A stretch of DNA of 6,154 nt from positions 1 to 6,154 of the forward strand of contig CASDUB010000059.1 of the NCBI GenBank assembly GCA_949283905.1. Reading direction: 5' to 3'. This DNA is from an uncultured Lachnospiraceae bacterium (GTDB lineage: Bacteria > Bacillota > Clostridia > Lachnospirales > Lachnospiraceae). Of the stretch, positions 1-6,154 are shown one piece after another. The first letter of the stretch is position 1; each line of letters starts with the position of its first letter. The position numbers and the translations under genes are program-made. Below the pieces are notes generated by a model, which searched no databases, had not been told where the DNA came from, and worked only from the letters and a program-made list of their open reading frames with translations.

Positions 1-153
1 TGGCGTGAATCAAATGCCAATATACTTACCAAGATAAACGGAGATATCGACAAATATATGGGAGCATATCGTATGCGCGCGCTTACCTGCCGCATGTATC
101 CGAATCCCGATTGTCGGATCGAAGAAAGATATGAGAAGTGGATGGCTCAATGA
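1..153 (+). CDS. C-terminal end of an unrecognised protein (5' truncated)
   Basis: The frame is open from the first base of the window and stops at TGA 151-153, giving the last 50 residues of a protein whose start lies outside the window. The tail is polar and rich in charged and aromatic residues. It has two cysteines (in TCRMYPNPDC, about residues 29-38 of the fragment) and ends EERYEKWMAQ. I do not recognise the family and propose no function. Support for a real gene comes from the open frame, plausible codon choice and a strong terminator-like hairpin starting 8 nt after the stop. It is separated from the pyrimidine operon by that hairpin and a new promoter, so a functional link to pyrimidine synthesis is not implied. 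The two cysteines could be structural or bind metal, but two alone prove nothing. Confidence 0.6.
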   Translation, partial: WRESNANILTKINGDIDKYMGAYRMRALTCRMYPNPDCRIEERYEKWMAQ

Positions 154-161
154 AAGATTGG

Positions 162-186
162 ACAGCTGCCGCATTGCGGCGGCTGT
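162..186 (+). terminator. Probable rho-independent terminator of the upstream gene
   Basis: An 11-bp stem pairs 162-172 with 176-186 (ACAGC, one T:G wobble, then GCCGC against GCGGC), closed by the 3-nt loop ATT. It begins 8 nt after the upstream stop codon. The following tract is only moderately T-rich (TTT at 186-188, TTATTT at 192-197, interrupted by GAG), so termination may be imperfect and some read-through into the pyr operon is possible. Its place between a stop codon and a fresh promoter favours a terminator. Confidence 0.68.
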
Positions 187-210
187 TTGAGTTATTTAGA
201 GCTGTTTGAG
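182..210. repeat. 10-bp direct repeat upstream of the pyrC promoter
   Basis: GCTGTTTGAG occurs at 182-191 and again, identically, at 201-210, a period of 19 nt or about two helical turns. The first copy overlaps the 3' arm of the terminator hairpin. The second ends 26 nt before the -35 box. The arrangement could be a protein-binding site or a trace of local duplication. The second copy, with the preceding A at 200, can also pair over 6 bp with 162-167, in competition with the terminator stem. Confidence 0.45.
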
Positions 211-236
211 CGTGTCGGATCATTCAATAATACTCC

Positions 237-265
237 TTGACGCGTCTTTCATGAGGTGATATATT
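237..265 (+). promoter_or_regulatory. Sigma-A-type promoter of the pyr operon
   Basis: The -35 hexamer TTGACG (237-242) and -10 hexamer TATATT (260-265) are separated by exactly 17 nt, and each differs from consensus at one position. Transcription would start near 271-273, leaving a leader of about 45 nt before the pyrC start. The -35 box overlaps an 8-bp perfect palindrome, GACGCGTC (239-246), which could be a repressor half-site or chance. No other comparably good promoter was noticed in the window, so this one probably drives all four pyrimidine genes. Confidence 0.72.
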
Positions 266-297
266 ATTCGAGATAAAAAATTATGAATAGTATTAAG

Positions 298-317
298 ATT
301 TATCAGGAGAGGTAAGT
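298..317 (+). promoter_or_regulatory. Hairpin presenting the pyrC Shine-Dalgarno sequence in its loop, PyrR-binding-loop-like
   Basis: Bases 298-304 (ATTTATC) can pair with 311-317 (GGTAAGT) over 7 bp, two of them G:T wobbles, leaving the hexaloop AGGAGA (305-310). The pyrC ribosome binding site AGGAGAGG (305-312) thus lies in the loop and the top of the 3' arm, 6 nt before the ATG. In Bacillus-type leaders, PyrR binds a hairpin with a CNGNGA hexaloop closed by UC and GG. Here the loop fits except that its first base is A, and the closing UC/GG is present. The stem has a single G:C pair and would be weak on its own. Purine-rich Shine-Dalgarno sequences resemble this motif by chance, so the regulatory reading is tentative. 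Confidence 0.35.
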
Positions 318-318
318 A

Positions 319-1518
319 ATGAGCATATTAAAGGCGAAGATATACAGTGGAAATAAGATTGCCGGCTTTGATCAGCAGGCTGTTTGTTCATTTATTTCTG
401 ATTCAAAATTTAATAATTCCGATTATTTTATTTTCCCCGGCTTTTGCGACGTGCATGTGCATTTTCGTGAGCCGGGTTTTTCGTATAAAGAAACGATAGC
501 GACAGGTTCAAAAGCCTCCGCCAGAGGAGGATATACCGACGTCTGCACGATGCCTAATTTAAATCCTGTTCCGGACAGTGAAGAACACTTAAAAGAACAG
601 CTTAATATAATGAGAAAAGATGCCGTGATAGGCGTTCATCCTTACGGAGCGATAACAGTCGGCGAATCGGGAAAAGAGATAGCTGATCTGGAAAAAATGG
701 CGGCTGACGTAATAGCTTTTTCAGATGACGGAAAAGGCGTTCAGAGCGATTCGATGATGAGAGAAGCCATGACAAGGGCTAAGAAACTCGGAAAGATGAT
801 CGTCGCCCACTGTGAGGTAAACGAGCTTTTAAGAGGCGGATATATACACGACGGCGAGTACGCCAAAGAGCACGGACACAGAGGAATATGTTCTGAAAGC
901 GAATGGGCTCAGATAAAGAGAGATATTGAACTTGTCAAAGAGACGGGATGTGCGTATCACGTGTGCCACATTTCGACAAAGGAAAGCGTAGAGCTGATCA
1001 GACAGGCGAAAAAAGAAGGCGTTGATATCACCTGCGAAACAGGACCTCATTATCTTGTGATGGACGATTCGGACCTTCAGGAGGAGGGACGCTTCAAAAT
1101 GAATCCGCCGCTTCGTTCTAAAGAGGACAGAGAAGCACTTATACAGGGAGTTATTGACGGAACTATTGATATGATAGCTACAGACCATGCGCCTCACAGC
1201 GATGAGGAAAAATCAAGGGGACTTGAAAAGAGCGCCTTCGGAGTTGTCGGAATAGAAACGGCATTCCCTGTTCTCTATACACACCTTGTAAAGAAAAGAA
1301 TTATATCAATAGACAGACTCATGGAGCTGCTCGTCATAAATCCGAGAACAAGATTTAATATTCCGATGGAAAATGATTTTTCAGTATGGAATCTGAATAA
1401 AGAAATAACTGTCGATCCTAAAGATTTTGTATCGATGGGAAAAGCCACGCCGTTTGAAGGCTGGAAGCTTTTCGGAGAATGTATCGCGACGTTTAAAGGA
1501 GGAAAAAGAGTATGGTAA
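319..1518 (+). CDS. pyrC: Dihydroorotase, class I
   Basis: Dihydroorotase is a cytosolic zinc enzyme of the amidohydrolase superfamily. It closes N-carbamoyl-L-aspartate to dihydroorotate, the third step of UMP synthesis. The 399-residue protein has the metal motif DVHVHFREPG (H46, H48, and R50 for substrate), GGYTDVCTMPN (N80), FSDDGKGV (D137, probable bridging ligand), AHCE (H164), VCHIS (H217), KMNPPLR (261-266) and TDHAPH (catalytic D289). All expected active-site residues are therefore present. The start is secure: an in-frame TAA at 313-315 forbids a longer form, the next in-frame ATG is M78 inside a core motif, and AGGAGAGG (305-312) lies just upstream. It is the first gene of the operon and its last 7 nt overlap carA. 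The region before PGF is only about 40 residues, shorter than the usual class I beta-sandwich half-domain, and total length is somewhat below the usual 420-430. Confidence 0.95.
   Translation: MSILKAKIYSGNKIAGFDQQAVCSFISDSKFNNSDYFIFPGFCDVHVHFREPGFSYKETIATGSKASARGGYTDVCTMPNLNPVPDSEEHLKEQLNIMRKDAVIGVHPYGAITVGESGKEIADLEKMAADVIAFSDDGKGVQSDSMMREAMTRAKKLGKMIVAHCEVNELLRGGYIHDGEYAKEHGHRGICSESEWAQIKRDIELVKETGCAYHVCHISTKESVELIRQAKKEGVDITCETGPHYLVMDDSDLQEEGRFKMNPPLRSKEDREALIQGVIDGTIDMIATDHAPHSDEEKSRGLEKSAFGVVGIETAFPVLYTHLVKKRIISIDRLMELLVINPRTRFNIPMENDFSVWNLNKEITVDPKDFVSMGKATPFEGWKLFGECIATFKGGKRVW
1495..1502 (+). promoter_or_regulatory. Ribosome binding site of carA, inside pyrC
   Basis: AAAGGAGG ends 9 nt before the carA ATG at 1512 and is encoded by the Lys-Gly-Gly codons near the end of pyrC. 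It decides the carA start and shows that carA can recruit ribosomes itself, even though its start overlaps the pyrC stop in ATGGTAA (1512-1518). Confidence 0.85.
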
Positions 1519-2609
1519 AAGAATTTGACCGAAAGATCGTCTTTGAAGACGGAACCGAATACTACGGGTACGGTTTCGGAAGCGACGATATAAGAGTGAC
1601 TGAAATTATATTTAATACATCTATGGTCGGATATCAGGAGATCATTTCGGATCCGTCATATACAGACCAGTCTGTTGTGATGACTTATCCTCTGATAGGA
1701 AATTACGGAATTGCAGATGAAGATTACGAGACAAAGATTCCGACGATCGGCGGACTTATCGTAAGAGAATACAATGATTTTCCTTCAAACTTCAGATATA
1801 CAAAAACTCTCTCAGAGGTAATGGAAGAAAATCACATAGTCGGAATTTCAGGAGTTGATACAAGAAAGATAACGAGAAGCATCCGTGATGAAGGTTCAAG
1901 AAGAATCGTTATAACCCATGCTGATATGCCGGCGGAAGAAGCTGTAGCGATGATTAAAAATACGCCGGTGCCTCACGACGCAGTATCAAGGGTCACATGT
2001 AAAAAGCGCTGGTATTCGAGAACTCCGAATCCGAAATACAATGTTATTGCCATTGACTGCGGCATAAAACTTAACATAGTGCGTTCGTTGAATAAAAGAG
2101 GATGCAATGTAACCGTTGTTCCTATAACAATGTCGGCAGAAGAGATAATTAAAATGAAACCGGACGGAATCTTCATCTCGAACGGCCCGGGAGACCCTGA
2201 AGACGTTGCGCCTGTAATAAATCTTATAAAAGAGCTTCGCGGTAAATATCCGATCTTCGGAATATGTCTCGGACATCAGATGATTGCCCTTGCTTACGGC
2301 GCTAAAACTTATAAACTTAAATTCGGTCATCACGGCGGAAATCATCCGGTAAAGAACCTTCTTAACGGAAAGGTTGAGATAACATCACAGAATCATTCGT
2401 ATGCCGTAGATATAGACAGCCTTTCGGGAACTGATCTTGAAGCGACGCATATAAATATCCTTGACAAAACTGTTGAAGGACTCAGATGTGTAAAAGACAG
2501 GGTATTTTCTGTTCAGTATCATCCGGAGAGTGCTCCGGGACCCCAGGACAGCGCATATCTTTTCGATCAGTTTATAGATCTTTTAAAGGAGGGAAAAAAC
2601 AATGGCTAA
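1512..2609 (+). CDS. carA: Carbamoyl phosphate synthetase small (glutaminase) subunit
   Basis: CarA (PyrAA in Bacillus) hydrolyses glutamine and passes ammonia to CarB for carbamoyl phosphate synthesis. The 365-residue length is typical. Residues 1 to about 150 form the small-chain N-terminal domain ([14 protein letters not shown], then SDPSYTDQ, and [12 protein letters not shown] at 111-122). From about 175 onward is a class I glutamine amidotransferase domain: [10 protein letters not shown] (222-231), the nucleophile elbow GICLGHQ with C252, [10 protein letters not shown] (271-280), SQNHSYAVD (292-300) and SVQYHPES with H337 and E339. The Cys-His-Glu triad is complete, so it should be an active glutaminase. 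The gene overlaps pyrC by 7 nt and carB by 8 nt, favouring translational coupling and matched amounts of the two subunits. With pyrimidine genes on both sides, it probably serves UMP synthesis, although the product also feeds arginine synthesis if no second synthetase exists. Confidence 0.96.
   Translation: MVKEFDRKIVFEDGTEYYGYGFGSDDIRVTEIIFNTSMVGYQEIISDPSYTDQSVVMTYPLIGNYGIADEDYETKIPTIGGLIVREYNDFPSNFRYTKTLSEVMEENHIVGISGVDTRKITRSIRDEGSRRIVITHADMPAEEAVAMIKNTPVPHDAVSRVTCKKRWYSRTPNPKYNVIAIDCGIKLNIVRSLNKRGCNVTVVPITMSAEEIIKMKPDGIFISNGPGDPEDVAPVINLIKELRGKYPIFGICLGHQMIALAYGAKTYKLKFGHHGGNHPVKNLLNGKVEITSQNHSYAVDIDSLSGTDLEATHINILDKTVEGLRCVKDRVFSVQYHPESAPGPQDSAYLFDQFIDLLKEGKNNG
2585..2593 (+). promoter_or_regulatory. 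Ribosome binding site of carB, inside carA
   Basis: AAAGGAGGG ends 8 nt before the carB ATG at 2602 and lies in the Lys-Glu-Gly codons near the end of carA. The carB start and carA stop overlap in ATGGCTAA (2602-2609). This repeats the design of the pyrC-carA junction. Confidence 0.85.
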
Positions 2610-5600
2610 GAGAACAGACATAAAAAAGATACTTGTTATAGGTTCGGGTCCTATTGTTATAGGACAGGCTGCCGAGTTTGACTATGCGGGAACTCAGGCG
2701 TGCTTAGCCCTCCGTGAAGAAGGATACGAAGTAGTGCTCTGCAACTCTAACCCTGCGACTATCATGACGGACAAGACTATTGCCGATAAAATATATATGG
2801 AGCCGTTAACGCTTCAGTACCTCGCTAAGATCTTAAGACATGAAAGACCTGACGCGATACTTCCGGGAATCGGAGGACAGACAGGACTTAATCTTGCAAT
2901 GCAGCTTGAAAAGAAAGGCGTTTTAAAAGAGTGTCAGGTGGAACTGCTCGGAACGACAAGCGACAGTATCGAAAAAGCCGAAGACAGAGAGCTTTTCAAA
3001 GAACTTTGCCAGGAACTCGGCGAGCCGGTAATACCGTCGGAAATTACATATGATATCGAGCATGCCAAAGAAGCGGCAAAAAGGATCGGATATCCGGTAG
3101 CGCTCCGTCCGGCGTTTACGCTCGGAGGAACAGGCGGCGGATTCGCGTACAATGAAGAAGAACTTGTAGAGATAGGAGAGAAGGGATTTGCCCTTTCACC
3201 TGTTCATCAGATCCTTGTGGAAAAAAGCGTTAAAGGATATAAAGAGATCGAATATGAAGTAATGCGCGACGCGAACGACACGGCCATCACCATCTGTAAT
3301 ATGGAAAATTTCGATCCTGTCGGAATACATACAGGCGATTCGATAGTAGTTTGTCCTTCTCAGACACTTACAAACAAAGAGTATCACATGCTTCGTGACA
3401 GCGCCCTCAAGATTATCCGTGCCCTCAAGATACAGGGCGGATGCAATGTTCAGTTTGCCCTCGACCCTCATTCATTCCAGTATTATCTTATCGAAGTAAA
3501 TCCGCGAGTTTCGAGATCATCGGCGCTTGCGTCAAAAGCCAGCGGATATCCTATCGCAAGAGTATCGGCAAAGATCGCCGTAGGAATGAATCTCGACGAG
3601 ATAATGCTTGCGAATACTCCGGCCTCATTTGAGCCGTCCCTTGACTATGTGGTAACTAAGATGCCGCGTTTCCCGTTCGACAAATTTACGGACGCGAACA
3701 ACAGCCTTTCTACTCAGATGAAAGCGACGGGCGAGGTCATGAGCATCGGACGCACTCTGGAAGAAAGCCTTCTTAAAGCTGTTCGATCTCTTGAAATAGG
3801 CGTTTCGCATGTTCATATGCATAAATTTGACGATATGAGTACTGAAGATATGCTTGAGTATATTAAAATAGGTACTGATGACCGTATTTATGCTATGGCG
3901 GAGCTTTTAAGACGCAAAACCGATTACGGTCAGATAGCTGATGCGACTCAGATAGATATGCTCTTTATTGAAAAACTGAGAAATATCATCCGCGAAGAAA
4001 AAGAGCTTAAGAATAATGTGGGAAATATCGAAGTTCTTAAAGACGCTAAGAAGATGGGCTTTTCAGATAAAGCGATAGCATGGCTCTGGGATATGGATGA
4101 GATCGATATCTACAACATGCGAATAGAGAACAAGATCTTCCCTATATATAAGATGATAGACAGCTGCGCATCGGAGTTTGAAAGCTATATTCCTTATTTT
4201 TATTCAACATATGAGGATGAAAATGAGTCGATCGTTTCAGAAAAAGAAAAGATAGTCGTATTAGGATCGGGTCCGATCAGAATCGGTCAGGGCGTTGAGT
4301 TTGACTACTCCACGGTTCATGCCGTAATGACGATCAAAGCAGCCGGATATGAAGCTATCATAATAAATAACAACCCGGAGACTGTATCGACTGATTATAC
4401 CACAAGCGATAAACTTTATTTTGAACCTCTTACGGCTGAAGACGTCATGAATATAATTGAGCTTGAAAAACCGATAGGAGTTATCGCGTCCCTCGGAGGT
4501 CAGACGGCCATCAACCTTGCAGAACCTCTCATGGAACGAGGAGTTAAGATTATCGGAACGGACTGCGAAGCTATCGATAAAGCTGAAAACAGAGATCTGT
4601 TTGAGAAGCTTCTTATCGAGCTCAATATTCCGCAGCCTAAGGGACAGGCGGTCACAAATATCGAAGACGGCGTTAAAACGGCTGAAAAAATAGGATATCC
4701 CGTACTTGTACGTCCGTCGTTTGTACTTGGCGGACGCGCGATGCAGATAGTAGCCAATGAGGAGCAGCTGCATCATTATCTTAAGAATGCGGTTGAAATT
4801 GATGAAGACAAGCCGGTGCTTGTGGATAAATATATCAGAGGAAAAGAAGTTGAGGTCGACGCCGTATGCGACGGAAAAGACGTATTTATTCCGGGAATCA
4901 TGGAGCTTGTCGAAAGAACAGGAGTGCATTCGGGCGATTCGATATCGGTTTATCCGTCCTTCAGCCTTTCGCAGAAGGTTAAAGACATCATAATAGATTA
5001 CACAAAGAAACTCGGTCTCGGAATAGGAATAAAAGGCCTTTACAATATTCAGTTCATCGTAGATAAAAACGAAAATGTCTATATCATAGAGGTTAATCCG
5101 AGATCATCAAGAACAGTGCCGTTTTTATCAAAAGCGACAGGTTATTCACTTGCGGATATAGCCACACTTGTTATAATAGGAAAGAGCCTTAAAGAACAGG
5201 GATTTACCGAAATATATCCTGAAGAGAAAAAACGCTTCTATGTAAAATGTCCGGCGTTCTCTTTCTCAAAACTTAAAGGTCTTGACGCGTATCTTTCGCC
5301 GGAGATGAAATCCACGGGAGAGGCCATCGGATACGATGATAAACTCAACAGAGCGCTCTTCAAAGCGCTTCAGGCGTCCGGTACAAAAGTAAAACAGTAC
5401 GGAACGGTATTTGTTACTGTCGCGGATGCTGATAAAGAAGAGGCGCTTCCTCTTGTAAGAAGATTTTACAATCTTGGGTTTAATATCGAAGCAACAGAAG
5501 GAACAGCCAATTTCCTTAAGAAACACGGCATAAGAACAAGAGTTAAAGCTAAAATAACGGACGGAAATCTTGAGCTTCTTGATACGATCAGACAGGGCTA

Positions 5601-5781
5601 CATCACTTATATCATCAATACAAGAGATGTAAACAGCGATCACACTGTAACAGACGGTCATGAGATCAGACAGTGCGCTGTTGAGAACAATGTAACTGTG
5701 CTCACGGCACTTGACACTGTAAGGGTGCTCCTTGATGTTCTTGAAGAGATCACGCTTACGGTATCAACAATCGATTCATGA
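2602..5781 (+). CDS. carB: Carbamoyl phosphate synthetase large subunit
   Basis: CarB (PyrAB in Bacillus) makes carbamoyl phosphate from bicarbonate, ammonia supplied by CarA and two ATP. The 1059 residues match the usual length and show the ancient internal duplication. The first half opens with [22 protein letters not shown] at 12-33 and ends its ATP-grasp unit with [20 protein letters not shown] (298-317). The second half opens with [16 protein letters not shown] (555-570) and has [19 protein letters not shown] (830-848). ATP-grasp cores lie at roughly 130-325 and 665-860, with an oligomerisation region at about 405-545 between the halves. Residues from about 930 form the MGS-like allosteric domain, with EATEGTA (963-969) and YIINT (1003-1007). 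HSGDS (776-780) matches the ornithine-site segment known in E. coli. No frameshift or missing core motif was seen. It overlaps carA by 8 nt and is followed 16 nt later by pyrK. Confidence 0.97.
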   Translation: MAKRTDIKKILVIGSGPIVIGQAAEFDYAGTQACLALREEGYEVVLCNSNPATIMTDKTIADKIYMEPLTLQYLAKILRHERPDAILPGIGGQTGLNLAMQLEKKGVLKECQVELLGTTSDSIEKAEDRELFKELCQELGEPVIPSEITYDIEHAKEAAKRIGYPVALRPAFTLGGTGGGFAYNEEELVEIGEKGFALSPVHQILVEKSVKGYKEIEYEVMRDANDTAITICNMENFDPVGIHTGDSIVVCPSQTLTNKEYHMLRDSALKIIRALKIQGGCNVQFALDPHSFQYYLIEVNPRVSRSSALASKASGYPIARVSAKIAVGMNLDEIMLANTPASFEPSLDYVVTKMPRFPFDKFTDANNSLSTQMKATGEVMSIGRTLEESLLKAVRSLEIGVSHVHMHKFDDMSTEDMLEYIKIGTDDRIYAMAELLRRKTDYGQIADATQIDMLFIEKLRNIIREEKELKNNVGNIEVLKDAKKMGFSDKAIAWLWDMDEIDIYNMRIENKIFPIYKMIDSCASEFESYIPYFYSTYEDENESIVSEKEKIVVLGSGPIRIGQGVEFDYSTVHAVMTIKAAGYEAIIINNNPETVSTDYTTSDKLYFEPLTAEDVMNIIELEKPIGVIASLGGQTAINLAEPLMERGVKIIGTDCEAIDKAENRDLFEKLLIELNIPQPKGQAVTNIEDGVKTAEKIGYPVLVRPSFVLGGRAMQIVANEEQLHHYLKNAVEIDEDKPVLVDKYIRGKEVEVDAVCDGKDVFIPGIMELVERTGVHSGDSISVYPSFSLSQKVKDIIIDYTKKLGLGIGIKGLYNIQFIVDKNENVYIIEVNPRSSRTVPFLSKATGYSLADIATLVIIGKSLKEQGFTEIYPEEKKRFYVKCPAFSFSKLKGLDAYLSPEMKSTGEAIGYDDKLNRALFKALQASGTKVKQYGTVFVTVADADKEEALPLVRRFYNLGFNIEATEGTANFLKKHGIRTRVKAKITDGNLELLDTIRQGYITYIINTRDVNSDHTVTDGHEIRQCAVENNVTVLTALDTVRVLLDVLEEITLTVSTIDS

Positions 5782-5787
5782 GGAGAA
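5781..5787 (+). promoter_or_regulatory. Ribosome binding site of pyrK
   Basis: AGGAGAA starts on the last base of the carB stop codon and ends 10 nt before the ATG at 5798. It fixes the pyrK start. The AGGAG core lies 12 nt from the ATG, slightly longer spacing than at carA and carB. Confidence 0.75.
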
Positions 5788-5797
5788 ACTCAAAATA

Positions 5798-6154
5798 ATG
5801 AAACAAAGCAAATTTATAATCACTGAAAACACGGCGCTGGCAAAAAGCGTATTCAGAATGAAACTGAAAGGAGATACATCGGCTTTTACTTCGCCGGGTC
5901 AGTTTCTTAATATTGCCATAGAAGGCATGTACTTAAGACGTCCGATCTCGCTCTGCGATAAAACAGATGACGAAATAACGATCATTTATAAAGTGGTAGG
6001 CAAAGGAACGGAAGCGATGTCGCAGATGCCTTGCCAAAAAGAGCTCGATATCCTTACGGGACTCGGAAACGGATACGATCTTTCGCTTTGCGGCGATGCG
6101 CCTCTTCTTATCGGGGGAGGCGTGGGCGTGCCTCCGATGTATTATCTCGCGAAA
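5798..6154 (+). CDS. pyrK: Dihydroorotate dehydrogenase electron-transfer subunit (3' truncated)
   Basis: PyrK carries FAD and a [2Fe-2S] cluster and passes electrons from the PyrD catalytic subunit to NAD+ in class 1B dihydroorotate dehydrogenases. Only the first 119 residues are in the window, about half of the usual 230-260. Visible are the ferredoxin-reductase-like FAD barrel with PGQFLNI (33-39) and the FAD motif RRPIS (47-51), IYKVVGKGTEAM (63-74), GLGNGY (88-93) and the start of the NAD-binding domain, LLIGGGVGVPPMYYLAK (103-119). The cysteine cluster that would bind the iron-sulfur centre lies beyond the window edge. The upstream pyrimidine genes separate it from the many related flavin reductase subunits. 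It starts 16 nt after carB with its own ribosome binding site, so it is co-transcribed. A pyrD gene is expected next. Confidence 0.92.
   Translation, partial: MKQSKFIITENTALAKSVFRMKLKGDTSAFTSPGQFLNIAIEGMYLRRPISLCDKTDDEITIIYKVVGKGTEAMSQMPCQKELDILTGLGNGYDLSLCGDAPLLIGGGVGVPPMYYLAK

Noticed and set aside
262..267. Alternative -10 box TATTAT
   Set aside because: With the same -35 it would need a 19-nt spacer; TATATT at 260-265 has the ideal 17 nt.
515..530. Small hairpin CCTCC/GGAGG with a six-base loop inside pyrC, with an AGGAGG-like sequence
   Set aside because: The nearest downstream ATG (550) is too far away and is an internal methionine codon in a core motif. The bases encode the conserved ARGGYTD segment, so no internal start or regulatory site is supported.
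829..1197. 122-codon - strand frame opposite pyrC
   Set aside because: It overlaps conserved dihydroorotase motifs on the + strand and has no recognisable content.
2934..4757. Two antisense frames (2934-3152 and 4500-4757) whose translations resemble each other (GRSATGYPI and GRTSTGYPI)
   Set aside because: The similarity looked like a repeated small protein. It is explained by the internal duplication of CarB: both lie opposite the same part of the two ATP-grasp halves.
4261..4929. 222-codon open frame on the - strand
   Set aside because: It lies wholly inside carB, in a region with unmistakable ATP-grasp motifs, and its translation shows no recognisable domain. It is a shadow of the coding strand.
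5266..5661. 131-codon - strand frame opposite the end of carB
   Set aside because: It is opposite the MGS-like domain, with no ribosome binding site or recognisable domain seen; it is a shadow frame.
1..6154. CRISPR arrays, insertion sequences, tRNA or rRNA genes, phage or defence genes
   Set aside because: No regularly spaced repeats, terminal inverted repeats, transposase motifs or RNA gene signatures were seen; nearly the whole window is ordinary pyrimidine biosynthesis coding sequence.

Overview
The window carries the front part of a de novo pyrimidine (UMP) biosynthesis operon on the + strand: pyrC (dihydroorotase), carA and carB (both subunits of glutamine-dependent carbamoyl phosphate synthetase) and the first 119 codons of pyrK (electron-transfer subunit of an NAD-linked class 1B dihydroorotate dehydrogenase), which runs off the right edge. 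A low-to-mid GC genome, strong AGGAGG-type ribosome binding sites, a class I PyrC and a PyrK-type dehydrogenase partner point to an anaerobic Firmicute of the class Clostridia, perhaps Lachnospiraceae-like. The class is a fair inference; the family is a guess.

Layout: bases 1-153 are the last 50 codons of an unrecognised upstream gene, followed 8 nt later by a strong GC-rich hairpin (162-186) that probably ends its transcript. The short intergenic region then holds a 10-bp direct repeat, a near-consensus sigma-A promoter (TTGACG, 17-nt spacer, TATATT, 237-265) and a leader of only about 45 nt before the pyrC start at 319. From there the genes are packed tightly. pyrC and carA overlap by 7 nt, carA and carB overlap by 8 nt, and carB and pyrK are 16 nt apart. 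Each has its own Shine-Dalgarno sequence, and no internal terminator was seen.

Together, CarA and CarB make carbamoyl phosphate from glutamine, bicarbonate and ATP. PyrC closes carbamoyl aspartate to dihydroorotate. PyrK would pass the electrons released when dihydroorotate is oxidised to NAD+. Aspartate carbamoyltransferase (pyrB), pyrD, pyrE and pyrF are not in the window; pyrD at least is expected just downstream.

No long PyrR-type attenuator fits in the leader. However, the pyrC Shine-Dalgarno sequence lies in the hexaloop of a small hairpin (298-317) that resembles the PyrR RNA-binding loop, so translational control of the first gene is possible. I see no sign of a wholly new system; this is mostly ordinary core metabolism, with the leader the part most worth a second look.
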